NCBI RefSeq assembly: GCF_029643425.1
Contig: NZ_CP119106.1
Span: 2,480,001 to 2,544,000 of the forward strand
DNA: 64,000 bases
Direction of reading: 5' to 3'
Source: Isoptericola sp. AK164
GTDB lineage: Bacteria; Actinomycetota; Actinomycetes; Actinomycetales; Cellulomonadaceae
Each line of letters starts with the position of its first letter. The stretch's first letter is position 1. The position numbers and the translations under genes were made by a program. A model generated the notes under the pieces. The model saw only the letters and a list, made by a program, of their open reading frames with translations, was not told the DNA's origin and searched no databases. This document shows positions 18,649 to 31,900 of the stretch, piece by piece.

Positions 18649-20817
18649 TCACAGCATGCAGCTGACGCACCCCTCGACCTCGGTGCCCTCGAGCGCCAGC
18701 TGGCGCAGGCGGATGTAGTACAGCGTCTTGATGCCCTTGCGCCAGGCGTAGATCTGCGCCTTGTTGACGTCGCGGGTCGTCACGGTGTCCGGGAAGAACA
18801 GCGTCAGGCTCAGCCCCTGGTCGACGTGCTGCGTCGCCGCGGCGTAGGTGTCGATGATCTTCTCGTACCCGATCTCGTACGCGTCCTGGTAGTACTCCAG
18901 GTTGTCGTTCGTCATGTACGGCGCCGGGTAGTAGGCGCGGCCGAGCTTGCCTTCCTTGCGGATCTCGATCTTCGCCGCCACCGGGTGGATCGACGAGGTC
19001 GAGTAGTTGATGTAGCTGATCGAGCCGGTCGGCGGCACGGCCTGGAGGTTCTGGTTGTAGATGCCGTGCTCCATGACCGACGCCTTGAGCGCCCGCCAGT
19101 CGTCCTGGGTCGGGACGTGCACGCCGGCGTCGGCGAACAGGCGCTCCACCCGCTCCGTGGCCGGCGTCCACGCGGCCTCGGTGTACTTGTCGAAGTACTC
19201 CCCCGAGGCGTACGTGGAGTCCTCGAAGCCGCCGAAGGCGCGGCCGCGCTCGACGGCGAGCCGGTTCGACGCCGCGATCGCGTGGTAGGCGACCGTGTAG
19301 AAGTAGATGTTCGTGAAGTCGACGCCCTCGGCCGAGCCGTAGTGGATCCGCTCGCGCGCGAGGTAGCCGTGCAGGTTCATCTGGCCCAGCCCGATGGCGT
19401 GACCCAGCTCGTTCGCCTTCTTCACCGACGGCACCGACTCGATGCTCGTCTGGTCCGACACGGCGGTCAGCGCACGGATGGCGGTGTCGATGGTCTTGCC
19501 GAGGTCCGGCGAGTCCATCGTCTTGGCGATGTTCAGCGACCCCAGGTTGCAGGAGATGTCCCGGCCGATCTCGTCGTAGGACAGGTCCTCGTGGAAGGTC
19601 GAGGCGGTGGAGACCTGCAGGATCTCCGAGCACAGGTTGGAGTGCGTGATCCGTCCGGCGATCGGGTTGGCCCGGTTCACCGTGTCCTCGAACATCACGT
19701 ACGGGTAGCCGGACTCGAACTGCAGCTCCGCGATCGTCTGGAAGAAGTCGCGCGCCTTGATCGTCGTCTTCGTGATCCGCTCGTCGGCGACCAGCTCGTC
19801 GTACTTCTCGGAGATCGAGACGTCCGCGAAGGGCTTGCCGTACACGCGCTCGACGTCGTACGGGCTGAAGAGGTGCATGTCCTCGTTGCGCTTGGCCAGC
19901 TCGAACGTGATGTCCGGGATGACGACGCCGAGCGAGAGGGTCTTGATGCGGATCTTCTCGTCGGCGTTCTCGCGCTTGGTGTCGAGGAACCGCATGATGT
20001 CGGGGTGGTGGGCGTGCAGGTACACCGCACCGGCGCCCTGGCGCGCCCCGAGCTGGTTGGCGTAGGAGAACGAGTCCTCGAGCAGCTTCATCACGGGGAT
20101 GACGCCGGAGGACTGGTTCTGGATGTGCTTGATCGGCGCGCCGTGCTCGCGCACGTTGCTCAGCAGCAGCGCGACGCCGCCGCCGCGCTTGGAGAGCTGC
20201 AGCGCCGAGTTGATGCTGCGCGCGATGGACTCCATGTTGTCCTCGATGCGCAGCAGGAAGCAGGACACGGGCTCGCCGCGCTGGGCCTTGCCGACGTTGA
20301 GGAACGTGGGCGTGGCCGGCTGGAACCGACCGGCGATGATCTCGTCGAGGATGTCGCGCGCACGCTGCTCGTCACCGTCGGCCAGGCCGAGGGACACCAT
20401 CGAGACGCGGTCCTCGAAGCGCTCCAGGTACTTCTTGCCGTCGAACGTCTTCAGCGTGTACGAGGTGTAGTACTTGAAGGCACCGAGGAACGACTCGAAC
20501 CGGAACCCCGCGGCGTAGGCGCGCTGGAACAGCTCCTTGACGAAGGCGCGCGAGTACTTGTCGAGGACGACCGGGTCGTAGTACTTGTTCTCGACCAGGT
20601 GGTCGAGCTTGGCGTCGAGGGTGTCGAACTCGATGGTGTTGGGCAGCACGTGCTGCCGGAAGTACGCCGAGGCGGCCTCACGGTCCTTGTCGAACTGGAT
20701 CTCGCCGTCGGGCCCGTACAGGTTCAGCATCGCGTTGAGCGCGTGGTAGTCCATGTCGCTCTGCTGCAGAGAGGCGCCCGCGGTCGGCTGCGGGGCCTCG
20801 GCGGTCGTGGCGCTCAC
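18649..20817 (-). CDS. nrdE: Class Ib ribonucleotide reductase large subunit NrdE
   Basis: 722 residues with the given start. Reduces ribonucleoside diphosphates. Recognisable blocks include [11 protein letters not shown] at the N-terminus, the SNLCSEI active-site segment, CNLGSLN, and the C-terminal GCVSCML tail with the shuttle cysteine pair that is re-reduced by NrdH. It lacks the N-terminal ATP-cone of class Ia enzymes, as expected for class Ib. GTG at 20817 is preferred because it overlaps the nrdI stop by 4 nt (GTGA); a TTG at 20844 would extend the protein by 9 residues and overlap nrdI by 31 nt. Neither has a strong ribosome-binding site. Confidence 0.95.
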   Translation of the reverse strand: MSATTAEAPQPTAGASLQQSDMDYHALNAMLNLYGPDGEIQFDKDREAASAYFRQHVLPNTIEFDTLDAKLDHLVENKYYDPVVLDKYSRAFVKELFQRAYAAGFRFESFLGAFKYYTSYTLKTFDGKKYLERFEDRVSMVSLGLADGDEQRARDILDEIIAGRFQPATPTFLNVGKAQRGEPVSCFLLRIEDNMESIARSINSALQLSKRGGGVALLLSNVREHGAPIKHIQNQSSGVIPVMKLLEDSFSYANQLGARQGAGAVYLHAHHPDIMRFLDTKRENADEKIRIKTLSLGVVIPDITFELAKRNEDMHLFSPYDVERVYGKPFADVSISEKYDELVADERITKTTIKARDFFQTIAELQFESGYPYVMFEDTVNRANPIAGRITHSNLCSEILQVSTASTFHEDLSYDEIGRDISCNLGSLNIAKTMDSPDLGKTIDTAIRALTAVSDQTSIESVPSVKKANELGHAIGLGQMNLHGYLARERIHYGSAEGVDFTNIYFYTVAYHAIAASNRLAVERGRAFGGFEDSTYASGEYFDKYTEAAWTPATERVERLFADAGVHVPTQDDWRALKASVMEHGIYNQNLQAVPPTGSISYINYSTSSIHPVAAKIEIRKEGKLGRAYYPAPYMTNDNLEYYQDAYEIGYEKIIDTYAAATQHVDQGLSLTLFFPDTVTTRDVNKAQIYAWRKGIKTLYYIRLRQLALEGTEVEGCVSCML

Positions 20818-21245
20818 GCCGAGATCAGTGACTGTCGTTGCCAAAATCGTCCCAATCCGTCACGGACGCGCTGGGCGTCCTCGGTCGTGCCGAGCAGCTC
20901 GAAGGCGTACAGGTACGGGACCTGGCACTTCGCCGCGATGATGTCACCGGCGATGCAGTACGCAGCGCCGAAGTTGGTGTTGCCCGCCGCGATGACGCCG
21001 CGGATCAACGACCGGTTGCCCTCGTCCCCGAGAAACTTGCGCACCTGGCGGGGCACCGCACCGCCCTCGTTGCCCCCGCCGTAGGTGGGGACCAGGAGGA
21101 CGTAGGGCTCGTCGACGGTGAGGAAGCCGTCGGCCGGCCGCAGCGGGATGCGGTGCACCGGCATGCCGCGCTCCTCGAGCCCGAGGCGCTGGACGAAGCG
21201 GTGCGTGTTCTCCGAGACGCTGGAGAAGTACACGAGCGAGCTCAT
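20814..21245 (-). CDS. nrdI: Flavodoxin-like NrdI
   Basis: 143 residues, typical for NrdI, the flavodoxin that supplies the oxidant for assembling the Mn-tyrosyl cofactor of Nrd[18 protein letters not shown] is the phosphate-binding loop of the FMN site, and [14 protein letters not shown] and [11 protein letters not shown] form the isoalloxazine loops. It lies between nrdH (83 nt upstream) and nrdE (4-nt overlap), the standard class Ib operon order. Confidence 0.97.
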   Translation of the reverse strand: MSSLVYFSSVSENTHRFVQRLGLEERGMPVHRIPLRPADGFLTVDEPYVLLVPTYGGGNEGGAVPRQVRKFLGDEGNRSLIRGVIAAGNTNFGAAYCIAGDIIAAKCQVPYLYAFELLGTTEDAQRVRDGLGRFWQRQSLISA

Positions 21246-21328
21246 GCCGCCCTCCCCCCGTCGGGACGTCCTGAAGTGGTGCCGGCCCGGTCGCGTCAGC
21301 CGAGTGCGCGACCGGGCCGGAGCTGGGG

Positions 21329-21571
21329 TCAGGCCGAGACGGCCTGCTGCGCCGCGACGGCGCTGATCTGGTCGGGACGGAAGCCCGACCAGTGGGTGTC
21401 GCCCGCGACGACGACGGGTGCCTGGAGGTAGCCGAGCTCACGGACCATCTCGAGCGCCTGCGCGTCCTCGGTGATGTCCACGACGGAGTACTCGACGCCC
21501 TTGCGGTCCAGGGCCCGGTAGGTCGCGTCGCACTGGACGCAGGACGGCTTGCTGTAGACCGTGACGCTCAT
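21329..21571 (-). CDS. nrdH: Glutaredoxin-like NrdH-redoxin
   Basis: 80 residues. Electron donor to NrdE. The redox pair is Cys11/Cys14 in SCVQC, and the NrdH-specific SGFRPDQI motif is near the C-terminus, which sends it to thioredoxin reductase rather than glutathione. The ATG at 21571 is chosen over a longer GTG-started frame because GGGGAG lies about 6 nt upstream and it starts the conserved [11 protein letters not shown]. It is the first gene of the nrdHIEF operon with a leader of about 190 nt behind two NrdR boxes. Confidence 0.96.
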   Translation of the reverse strand: MSVTVYSKPSCVQCDATYRALDRKGVEYSVVDITEDAQALEMVRELGYLQAPVVVAGDTHWSGFRPDQISAVAAQQAVSA

Positions 21572-22122
21572 CTCGCACTCCCCTGTTCTGCGCCGCCCCC
21601 CGGCGGCCGGTCGATGTCCCGTGAAAACCTTCGCCTCGACGTCCGATCCGGGACGGTCGTGGCCGGCTCCGAGACCTCCGCAGAGGGCCCTCACCAGGAA
21701 CGACACCGGTGGAACTACGTCGATGTGATTCACTCCGGAGCCTTCGGCCCCGACGTGCTCTCAACACTACACCTAGTGTTCGCCGCGCACCCGCCCACGA
21801 CATGTTGTGTTTGTCATCGGTGTGATTTCACCCGTGTAGTTCCCGGGGAACCCCGTGGACGACGCGCCGCGAGCCTGTGGACCCAGCATCGCAGGAGCCT
21901 CCGACACGACCGGTCGGACGGGGCGCCACGGGCCGCGGTCGGCCACGTCAGGACGGGTGTCGCGACCCCTGGGCGCCCCCTCCACACCGGTGGACGACGA
22001 CGGTCCACAGCCTGTGCACGGCGGTGCCCGGGCGCGGGGCTCAGATCTTCCTCACACGACGAGGCGCCCGGCGTGTCGTCCGCACCCGGCGCGCCGCCGG
22101 CCTCGGCCCCGCCGGCCCCGGG
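21572..22122. other. 551-nt gene-free region between nagA and nrdH: nrd promoter and leader
   Basis: No convincing gene is present; open frames here have poor coding character. The part next to nrdH is the mRNA leader; 21764-21810 holds the NrdR boxes. The rest contains three TCCACA/TGTGGA cores (21876-21881, 21981-21986, 22004-22009), which resemble the conserved half of actinobacterial DnaA boxes, but none extends to a full TTGTCCACA. Confidence 0.7.
21764..21810 (-). promoter_or_regulatory. Pair of NrdR boxes controlling nrdHIEF
   Basis: Box 1, ACACTACACCTAGTGT (21764-21779), is close to the NrdR consensus ACACTATATNTAGTGT. Box 2 is CCACGACATGTTGTGT at 21795-21810, reading ACACAACATGTCGTGG on the minus strand. 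Their centres are 31 bp apart, the three-helical-turn spacing known for NrdR. They lie about 190-240 nt upstream of nrdH. NrdR represses when dATP/ATP is high; the nrdR gene is outside the window. Confidence 0.9.
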
Positions 22123-23388
22123 TCACACGGGCCGGCCGCCCCGGCAGACGTGCTGCACCGTCAGGTCCCGGTCGGTGACCACGACGTCGGCCCGCCGACC
22201 GGCCACCAGTCCCCCGACGTCGGTCATCCCGAGCACGCCGGCGGGCACCCACGAGGCGCAGCGGACGGCAGGGACCAGGGGGACGCCGGCCAGGACCGTG
22301 CGGCGCACGACGTCGAGGAGGTGCGCGGTGCTGCCCGCGATGGCCCCTCCCGCGGGCTCGTCCGGGTCGGCCAGCCGGGCGACGCCGTCACGGACGACCA
22401 CGGACTGCGGACCGAGGTCGTAGTCGCCGTCGGCCATCCCGGCGGCGGCCATGGCGTCGGTCACGAGCGCGACCTGGTCCACCCCCACCGTCTGCATCAC
22501 CGTGCGCACGGTGGCGGGGTCGAGGTGGACACCGTCGCCGACGAGCTCGACGACGAGGTCACCGCGCGAGGCCGCGGCCAGGCACGCCGCGACCGGGCCC
22601 GGGTCGCGGTGGTGCAGGGGGCGCATCCCGTTGAACAGGTGCGTGGCCGTCATCCGGCCGGTGGCGCCCTCGCCCCGGCCCAGGTCCGCGGCCACCTGGC
22701 GCAGGAGGGCCTCGGCGTCCTCGGCCGAGGCGTCGGTGTGCCCGAGCGACGGGATCACCCCGGACCGCACCAGCGCGGCGGCGGCGCCCCCGGGACCGGT
22801 GACGCCGTCGACCTCGGGCGCGACGGTCATGGTGCGCAGGTGCCCTCGTGCGGCCTCGGCGAGCTCGCGCGCGAGGGTCACGTCGCCCGGCACGAGCCAG
22901 TGCGGGTCCTGGGCGCCGCACCGCACGGCCGACAGGAACGGACCCTCGGCGTGGATCCCGGCGATCTCGCCCCGGTCCGCGACCTCGGCCAGCAGGCGGG
23001 TCCTGTCCAGCAACGTCTCGCGGTCGGCGGTCACGAGGGAGGCCAGCAGGGTGGTCGTGCCGTACCGGCGGTGCTCCAGCACCGCGGTCATCACGTCGTC
23101 GACGGACGTGGCGTCGGGGAAGCTCGCTCCCCCGCCGCCGTGGTTGTGCAGGTCGACCAGGCCGGGCAGCACGTAGGCCCCCGGTGTCGGCTCGTCGGCG
23201 CGCGCCACCTCGTCACCGACACCGGCGGCAGCGGCCTCCTCGAGGGGGCCGACCCACACGATGCGGTCGTCGGCCACGACGACGGCGCCGTCGTGGATCA
23301 GCCGGTCCGGTGTGACGACGTCGCCCCGCAGGGCGAAGACCGACGGCGGTCGCGGGCTGTCCTGGGCATCGGCGGGATCGGTGACCAT
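22123..23388 (-). CDS. nagA: N-acetylglucosamine-6-phosphate deacetylase
   Basis: 421 residues. Removes the acetyl group from GlcNAc-6-P in amino-sugar catabolism and cell-wall recycling. Amidohydrolase fold: LVDLHNHGG carries the HxH metal pair, AGIHAEGPFLS the metal Glu, SLGHTDA and THLFNGMRP later His residues, and VALVTDAMAAAG the catalytic Asp. The ATG at 23388 is preferred to a GTG 24 nt upstream because AGGA lies about 8 nt before it; the choice is not certain. No nagB or PTS gene is adjacent and no clear DasR site is seen upstream. It starts 51 nt after the nucS stop. Confidence 0.9.
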   Translation of the reverse strand: MVTDPADAQDSPRPPSVFALRGDVVTPDRLIHDGAVVVADDRIVWVGPLEEAAAAGVGDEVARADEPTPGAYVLPGLVDLHNHGGGGASFPDATSVDDVMTAVLEHRRYGTTTLLASLVTADRETLLDRTRLLAEVADRGEIAGIHAEGPFLSAVRCGAQDPHWLVPGDVTLARELAEAARGHLRTMTVAPEVDGVTGPGGAAAALVRSGVIPSLGHTDASAEDAEALLRQVAADLGRGEGATGRMTATHLFNGMRPLHHRDPGPVAACLAAASRGDLVVELVGDGVHLDPATVRTVMQTVGVDQVALVTDAMAAAGMADGDYDLGPQSVVVRDGVARLADPDEPAGGAIAGSTAHLLDVVRRTVLAGVPLVPAVRCASWVPAGVLGMTDVGGLVAGRRADVVVTDRDLTVQHVCRGGRPV

Positions 23389-23438
23389 GACACCATCCTG
23401 CCGCACGGGCACCTGTTTAGGTAACTCGCCTCACAAAC

Positions 23439-24134
23439 CTAGAAGAGGCGTGAGTCGGCGTCGTCGACACCGCGCATGGCGTCGTAGTCCAGGACGAGGC
23501 AGTCGATCCCGCGGTCCCCGGCGAGCACCCGGGCCTGCGGCTTGATCTCCTGCGCCGCGAAGACCCCGCGGACCGGCGACAGCAACGGGTCGCGGTTCAG
23601 CAGCTCCAGGTAGCGCGTCAGCTGCTCGACGCCGTCGATCTCGCCGCGCCGCTTGATCTCGACCGCGACGGTGCCGCCGTCGGCGTCGCGGGCCAGGATG
23701 TCCACGGGACCGATCGCCGTCATGTACTCGCGCCGCACCAGCGAGTGGCCGGTCCCCAGGAGCTCGATCTGGGCGGCCAGCAGCTCCTGCAGGTGCGCCT
23801 CGACGCCGTCCTTGACCAGGCCCGGGTCCACGCCCAGGTCGTGCTCGGAGTCGTGCACGATCTCGTGCAGGTCGATCTCGAGCCGGTCGTCGGACTTCTG
23901 GTGCTGGACCGTCCAGACCTCGGTCACGCCGCGGGCGACGGCGTCGTCGTCCGGAGCGGCCGTCACCGTGGAGCACGGCGGGCTCATCCAGTTCAGGGGC
24001 TTGTAGGAGCCACCGTCCGAGTGCAGCAGGACGCTGCCGTCGGCCTTGACCACCAGCAGTCGGGTGGCCAGGGGCAGGTGGGCGGTCAGCCGACCCGTGT
24101 AACGGGCCGAGCAGCGGGCGACGACGAGTCTCAC
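23439..24134 (-). CDS. nucS: Mismatch-specific endonuclease NucS (EndoMS)
   Basis: 231 residues. In actinobacteria, which lack MutS/MutL, NucS cuts both strands at mismatches and provides the main mismatch-correction pathway. The C-terminal RecB-like nuclease domain (about 120-231) contains the PD-(D/E)xK core: GPVDILARD, then VAVEIKRRG. The N-terminal domain (about 1-110) is the DNA-binding half. The C-terminal residues SRLF match the family tail used to bind the beta clamp. The start is GTG at 24134 ([16 protein letters not shown]). It follows DUF2550 by 21 nt at the end of the ATP synthase gene run. Confidence 0.95.
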   Translation of the reverse strand: MRLVVARCSARYTGRLTAHLPLATRLLVVKADGSVLLHSDGGSYKPLNWMSPPCSTVTAAPDDDAVARGVTEVWTVQHQKSDDRLEIDLHEIVHDSEHDLGVDPGLVKDGVEAHLQELLAAQIELLGTGHSLVRREYMTAIGPVDILARDADGGTVAVEIKRRGEIDGVEQLTRYLELLNRDPLLSPVRGVFAAQEIKPQARVLAGDRGIDCLVLDYDAMRGVDDADSRLF

Positions 24135-24155
24135 GCTCTCCTCTTCGGGACTCGG

Positions 24156-24575
24156 TCAGACGACGAGGTCGCGTCGTCCGGGCGGGGCGGACTCCAGCCA
24201 GGAGGCGAGTCCGGCGTAGGCGTCCGCGGACATCGTCAGCTCGAAGTCGGTGCCGTCGTAGCGACACCGCACCAGGTACTGGTCGGCCTGGCCGGCGAGG
24301 TCGAGCGGAGCCCGGCCGGTCACCTCGAGGCGGTCGCGCCGCCAGCTGCGCGCCGGTCGCGGCGCCAACGACCAGCAGCGCCACCAGTCGATCCGGCCGA
24401 CGCCGTAGTGGGCGATGCCCGCCGACCAGGGAGCCTGCGGGCTGCCGCCGGGGCGGGCACCGCACTGGAACGAGCCGACGCGGTGGGACAGCGTCCGCAG
24501 CCGAGAGGTCCCGACGACGAGCACGAGAGCGAGGACGAGCGCGACGGCGAGGACCGTCCAGAGCACGTACCCCAC
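24156..24575 (-). CDS. DUF2550 membrane protein
   Basis: 139 residues. One N-terminal transmembrane helix (about residues 5-24) is followed by a cytoplasmic domain with RVGSFQCGARP, WSAGIAHYGVGRIDWWR and LSLAPRP-like segments that are typical of DUF2550, a family nearly confined to actinobacteria and regularly found just downstream of atpC (Rv1312 in M. tuberculosis). Function unknown. It starts 13 nt after the atpC stop and is probably the last gene translated from the ATP synthase mRNA together with nucS. Confidence 0.85.
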   Translation of the reverse strand: MGYVLWTVLAVALVLALVLVVGTSRLRTLSHRVGSFQCGARPGGSPQAPWSAGIAHYGVGRIDWWRCWSLAPRPARSWRRDRLEVTGRAPLDLAGQADQYLVRCRYDGTDFELTMSADAYAGLASWLESAPPGRRDLVV

Positions 24576-24588
24576 CGTCGTCGCCCCC

Positions 24589-24876
24589 TCAGGCCAGCGT
24601 GGACTCGCGTCCGGAGACCTCGGTGATCGAGTCGACGACGATCGTCACGACGTCGTCGTCCACCGAGAGGAACCCACCGTCGACCTGGACCTCGACGGCG
24701 ACCTCTCGAGGCGCGGTCGAGACCTTGATCGTGCCCGGCCGCAGCACCGCGAGCAGCGGGGTGTGGCCGGCGAGGATGCCGATCTGACCGTCGGCGGACG
24801 GGGCGCTGACCTCGCGGGCCGCTCCGGACCAGACCTTGCGGTCGGCCGCGACCAGGTCGACGTTCAGCTCTGCCAT
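24589..24876 (-). CDS. atpC: ATP synthase F1 epsilon subunit
   Basis: 95 residues. Central-stalk subunit that couples rotation and can inhibit ATP hydrolysis. The N-terminal beta-sandwich is recognised by MAELNVDLVAADRKVWSG and QIGILAGHTPLLAVLRPG. The protein stops after about 85 residues of this domain, so the C-terminal two-helix inhibitory domain of E. coli epsilon is largely absent, as is common in actinobacteria. A GC-rich stem-loop lies in the 100-nt gap after atpD. Confidence 0.95.
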   Translation of the reverse strand: MAELNVDLVAADRKVWSGAAREVSAPSADGQIGILAGHTPLLAVLRPGTIKVSTAPREVAVEVQVDGGFLSVDDDVVTIVVDSITEVSGRESTLA

Positions 24877-24916
24877 GTCGGGCTCCAGGGTTCTTCAGTC
24901 GAGGGTGGTACGGCGC

Positions 24917-24949
24917 CGCCCTGCCGCACCGCGCGGTAGCGGCAGGGCG
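24917..24949 (-). promoter_or_regulatory. Stem-loop between atpD and atpC
   Basis: CGCCCTGCCGC (24917-24927) pairs perfectly with GCGGCAGGGCG (24939-24949) around an 11-nt loop. It sits 27 nt after the atpD stop and 40 nt before the atpC start, inside the operon. It could reduce read-through or stabilise the upstream mRNA, setting epsilon levels. Confidence 0.6.
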
Positions 24950-24976
24950 ACGCCGTGGGGATGCGCGACGTGGCCG

Positions 24977-27425
<2,449 letters not shown>

Positions 27426-27429
27426 ACGA

Positions 27430-29061
27430 TCAGCCCTTCTTCTGCACGACGAGCTGCTCCTGCTCGGCGTCCGCGGCGGACTCGGAGTCCGCCTCGCCGC
27501 CGACGAGCGGGGTGCCGTCGCCCTTGAGGAAGCCGTCGCGGAAGTCCTCGACCGCGGCGGTCAGCGCGTCCTCGGTCTCCTGCTCCAGCTTGCCGGTCTC
27601 GGTGATCGTCGTGAACACCTCGGTGTTGCGGCGCAGGTGCTCGATGAACTCCGACTCGAACCGCTTGACGTCGTCCACCGGGACGTCGTCGAGCTTGCCG
27701 CGGGTACCGGCCCAGATGGAGGCGACCTGCTCCTCGACCGGGTACGGGGTGTACTGCGGCTGCTTGAGCAGCTCCATCAGCACGGCGCCGCGGGCCAGCT
27801 GGCCGCGCGAGGCGGCGTCGAGGTCGGAGGCGAACATCGCGAACGCCTCGAGCGCACGGTACTGGGCCAGCTCGAGCTTCAGCGTGCCCGAGACCTTCTT
27901 CATGGCCTTGACCTGGGCGTCACCGCCGACGCGGGACACGGAGATACCGACGTCGACCGCCGGGCGCTGGTCCGCGTTGAACAGGTCGGACTGCAGGAAG
28001 ATCTGACCGTCGGTGATCGAGATGACGTTCGTCGGGATGTACGCCGAGACGTCGTTCGCCTTCGTCTCGATGATCGGCAGACCGGTCATCGAGCCCGCGC
28101 CCATCTCGTCCGACAGCTTCGCGCAACGCTCCAGCAGCCGGGAGTGCAGGTAGAAGACGTCACCCGGGTAGGCCTCACGGCCCGGCGGGCGGCGCAGCAG
28201 CAGCGACGTGGCGCGGTAGGCCTCGGCCTGCTTCGACAGGTCGTCGAAGATGACCAGCACGTGCTTGCCGCCGTACATCCAGTGCTGGCCGATGGCCGAG
28301 CCGGTGTAGGGGGCGAGGTACTTGAAGCCGGCCGGGTCGGAGGCCGGGGCCGCGACGATCGTCGTGTACTCCAGCGCGCCGGCCTCCTCGAGGGCGCCGC
28401 GCACCGAGGCGATGGTCGAACCCTTCTGGCCGACCGCGACGTAGATGCAGCGCACCTGCTTCTCGGGGTCGCCGGACTCCCAGTTCGCCTTCTGGTTGAT
28501 GATCGTGTCGATCGCGATCGCCGTCTTGCCGGTCTGGCGGTCGCCGATGATCAGCTGACGCTGACCACGACCGATCGGGATCATCGAGTCGATCGCCTTG
28601 ATGCCGGTCTGCAGCGGCTCGTGCACCGACTTGCGCTGCATGACGCCGGGCGCCTGGAGCTCGAGGGCACGGCGGCCCTCGGTCTCGATGTCGCCCAGAC
28701 CGTCCACCGGGTTGCCCAGCGGGTCGACGACGCGGCCGAGGTAGCCCTCGCCGACGGGGACCGAGAGGACCTCACCCGTGCGGCGGACCTCCTGGCCCTC
28801 CTCGATGCCGGTGAACTCGCCGAGGACGACGACACCGATCTCGCGGACGTCCAGGTTCAGCGCCAGGCCGAGCGTGCCGTCCTCGAAACGCAGCAGCTCG
28901 TTGGCCATGGCGCCGGGCAGGCCCTCGACGTTGGCGATGCCGTCGGCGGCGAAGGTGACGCGGCCGACCTCCTCGGTCACCGCGCCCTCGGGCTCGTAGG
29001 ACTTCACGAAGCTGTCCAGCGCGGCGCGGATCTCTTCCGGCCGGATCGTCAGCTCAGCCAT
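27430..29061 (-). CDS. atpA: ATP synthase F1 alpha subunit
   Basis: 543 residues. Regulatory nucleotide-binding subunit of the alpha3-beta3 ring. The P-loop [10 protein letters not shown], the VGQKGSTIA segment and the arginine-finger region VSRVGG are visible. The C-terminus has an actinobacterial extension rich in Asp/Glu/Ala ([16 protein letters not shown]). ATG at 29061 is chosen because AGGAG is 7-9 nt upstream and the protein begins with [12 protein letters not shown]; a 47-residue upstream extension is non-homologous. Confidence 0.98.
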   Translation of the reverse strand: MAELTIRPEEIRAALDSFVKSYEPEGAVTEEVGRVTFAADGIANVEGLPGAMANELLRFEDGTLGLALNLDVREIGVVVLGEFTGIEEGQEVRRTGEVLSVPVGEGYLGRVVDPLGNPVDGLGDIETEGRRALELQAPGVMQRKSVHEPLQTGIKAIDSMIPIGRGQRQLIIGDRQTGKTAIAIDTIINQKANWESGDPEKQVRCIYVAVGQKGSTIASVRGALEEAGALEYTTIVAAPASDPAGFKYLAPYTGSAIGQHWMYGGKHVLVIFDDLSKQAEAYRATSLLLRRPPGREAYPGDVFYLHSRLLERCAKLSDEMGAGSMTGLPIIETKANDVSAYIPTNVISITDGQIFLQSDLFNADQRPAVDVGISVSRVGGDAQVKAMKKVSGTLKLELAQYRALEAFAMFASDLDAASRGQLARGAVLMELLKQPQYTPYPVEEQVASIWAGTRGKLDDVPVDDVKRFESEFIEHLRRNTEVFTTITETGKLEQETEDALTAAVEDFRDGFLKGDGTPLVGGEADSESAADAEQEQLVVQKKG

Positions 29062-29140
29062 TGCTCTTCTCCTGTCGTGGCCGCAGTCTGCGACCGAACG
29101 TTCGTCTGCGCCGACCCACGGCCGGCTGGGCGTCAAGTTG

Positions 29141-29955
29141 TCAGCCGGCCAGCCGGCGACGGGCGTCAGCCAGGCGGGACAGCACGGTGGAGTCGACGAC
29201 ATCGGCGCCGACCTGGATACGCAGCCCGCCGATCACGGTCGGGTCGACCGTGACGTTGAGCTGGACGGCACGCCCGTAGGCCCGCTCGAGGAGGGCGCCG
29301 AGACGCTCCTCCTGCGCCGCGGAGAGCACCGAGCCGCTCGTCACCGACGCGACCAGGCGGTTGCGCCGCTCGGCCGCGACGTCGCCGTACCAGGTCAGCG
29401 TCGGGACGAAGCGGCGGCCCCGCGGGGACGTCGTCGCACGGCGGGCGAGCGCCACCGTGATCTCGTCGGCCTTGCCGTCGAGCAGCGTCTCGACCAGGGC
29501 GACGCGCCGCACGGGCTCCGTCGTCTCGTCGGAGAGCGCCTGACGTGCCTGCCGCTGGCCCACCAGCGCACGGGTGAGGACGAAGAGCTCGTCCTCGACC
29601 GTCTCGAGCGCGTCGCGGGACTCGGCGGCGGCGAGCATGGCGTCGACCGCCAGGCGCTCGACCGCGTCACCGAGGTCGGCGTCGCTCGACCACCGCGACC
29701 GGGCCAGCCCGGCCACCAGGTCGACCACGCGCTCGTCGAACCCGCCGGCCAGCACCGCCGCGACGACACGGGCCTTGTCCTCGCCGTCCCGCGAGGGGTC
29801 GGCGAGCGAGCGGCGCAGCGGGGCCGACCCGTCGAGCGCGCTCACGACGGCGAACAGCTGCTCGCCCAGCGTGGCGGCGTCGGTCCCTGCGGACCGCAGC
29901 ACCGGCTCGAACCGCTCCTGGGCGGCTGCCAGGGATGCTCCGCTCGTGCCTCGCA

Positions 29956-29956
<1 letters not shown>
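29141..29956 (-). CDS. atpH: ATP synthase F1 delta subunit
   Basis: 271 residues, the normal length for the long actinobacterial delta subunit rather than the 177-residue E. coli form. It joins the peripheral stalk to the top of F1. The C-terminal part has the family signature [20 protein letters not shown]. Its ATG overlaps the atpF stop by one base (TGATG), giving tight translational coupling. In mycobacteria the gene is fused to a second b subunit; here it is not. Confidence 0.93.
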
Positions 29957-30860
<904 letters not shown>

Positions 30861-30883
30861 TCAGGAAGCCTGATCCGCGAGGA

Positions 30884-31639
30884 TCAGTGCTCCTCCTCCA
30901 GCGACAGGCTGATGTAGACCGCGGCGAGCAGGGCGAAGATGTACGCCTGCAGCAGAGCGACCAGGATCTCGAACAGCGTGACGGCGAAGCCGCCCGCGAG
31001 GGTCAGTGCGCCGATGGGCTTGAGCGCCCACGACGCCTCGAGGAGGAAGAAGTGCGTCGCCGCGAAGCAGAGCACGAGCATGATGTGCCCGGCGATCATG
31101 TTGGCCGCGAGTCGCAGCGCGAGCGAGGCCGGGCGGACCACGAGGATCTGCAGCAGCTCGATCGGCGTGACGATGAAGTAGATCGGCCACGGGATGCCGG
31201 GCGGGAAGAGGTTGTTCTTCAGGTAGCCGCCGAGCCCGTGCTTGCTGACGCCGATCCACCAGTAGGTGACGAAGACCCACAGGGCGAGGACGATCGGCAG
31301 CCCGATGCGGGCGGTGCCGGCCATGTTGAGGAACGGGATGATGCCCGTGAGGTTGAACGCGAGGATCGCCAGGAAGATCGTCGTCAGCATCGGGACGAAA
31401 CGCCGGGCGTTCGTCTTGCCGAGGATCTCCTCGGCGATCTGCACGCGGACGAAGTCGAGGATCATCTCGATCGCGCCCTGGAACCGTCCCGGCACGAGCT
31501 TCGCGCGCCGGGCGGCCACCACGAAGACGGTCAGCAGCACCGCCATCGCGATGATGCGGATGATCCAGATCCGGTCGATCTGGAAGATCGTGTCCTCGAA
31601 GAGGATCGCGGGCGGGAAGAATTCGTCGATGGACGGCAC
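30884..31639 (-). CDS. atpB: ATP synthase Fo a subunit
   Basis: 251 residues. Proton channel of Fo with about five or six transmembrane helices. The essential Arg is in SLALRLAANMIAGH, and the last helix contains FALLAAVYISLSLEEEH. The earliest start codon in frame is GTG at 31639; family members usually begin a few residues earlier (GGFH before the VPSI), and GGFH is indeed coded upstream but without any ATG, GTG or TTG, so the true start may be unusual (for example CTG) or the N-terminus is simply short. Confidence 0.95.
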   Translation of the reverse strand: MPSIDEFFPPAILFEDTIFQIDRIWIIRIIAMAVLLTVFVVAARRAKLVPGRFQGAIEMILDFVRVQIAEEILGKTNARRFVPMLTTIFLAILAFNLTGIIPFLNMAGTARIGLPIVLALWVFVTYWWIGVSKHGLGGYLKNNLFPPGIPWPIYFIVTPIELLQILVVRPASLALRLAANMIAGHIMLVLCFAATHFFLLEASWALKPIGALTLAGGFAVTLFEILVALLQAYIFALLAAVYISLSLEEEH

Positions 31640-31900
31640 ATGGAAGCCGCCCTCACCCTCGGAGGCGGCGAGCAGCGTGGGGGTCGCTGAGGTGAACAGG
31701 AGGACTCCCGGAGGTCGAAGGTCGTTCGGCGCTCCACGAACACGTGGGCACGCCGTCGGACCTGGCCGTCATGGATTCGCGCACAGCCTACTAGATGAAG
31801 TCGGATGGTCCGACACGGAACCAGGCATCTCGAGGTTGGAATCGTGCGCCTTGTGAACAACGGCACGTACGCGGTCGGCGCGCCGTGCCTTCCGTGCAGG
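31640..31900. other. 261-nt gap between atpI and atpB
   Basis: No gene or strong hairpin is seen. The minus strand carries TAGGCT (31785-31790), a possible -10 for the ATP synthase genes, about 145 nt before atpB, but no good -35 at 17-18 nt. Confidence 0.4.

Noticed and set aside
21876-22009. Cluster of DnaA boxes (possible origin) near the nrd promoter
   Set aside because: Only three TCCACA cores without the TTG part, and none of the origin genes (dnaA, dnaN, rpmH) nearby.
23408-23440. TTAGGTAA upstream of nagA as a DtxR/IdeR iron box
   Set aside because: Only one half-site fits; the second half differs at most positions and the gene has no iron link.
29095-29104. CGAACGTTCG between atpH and atpA as a LexA box
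   Set aside because: Actinobacterial SOS boxes need about four bases between GAAC and GTTC; here the half-sites abut.
31640-31720. An upstream extension of atpB
   Set aside because: The frame codes family-like residues (GGFH) for a short stretch but has no ATG, GTG or TTG, so I kept the GTG at 31639 and noted the doubt.
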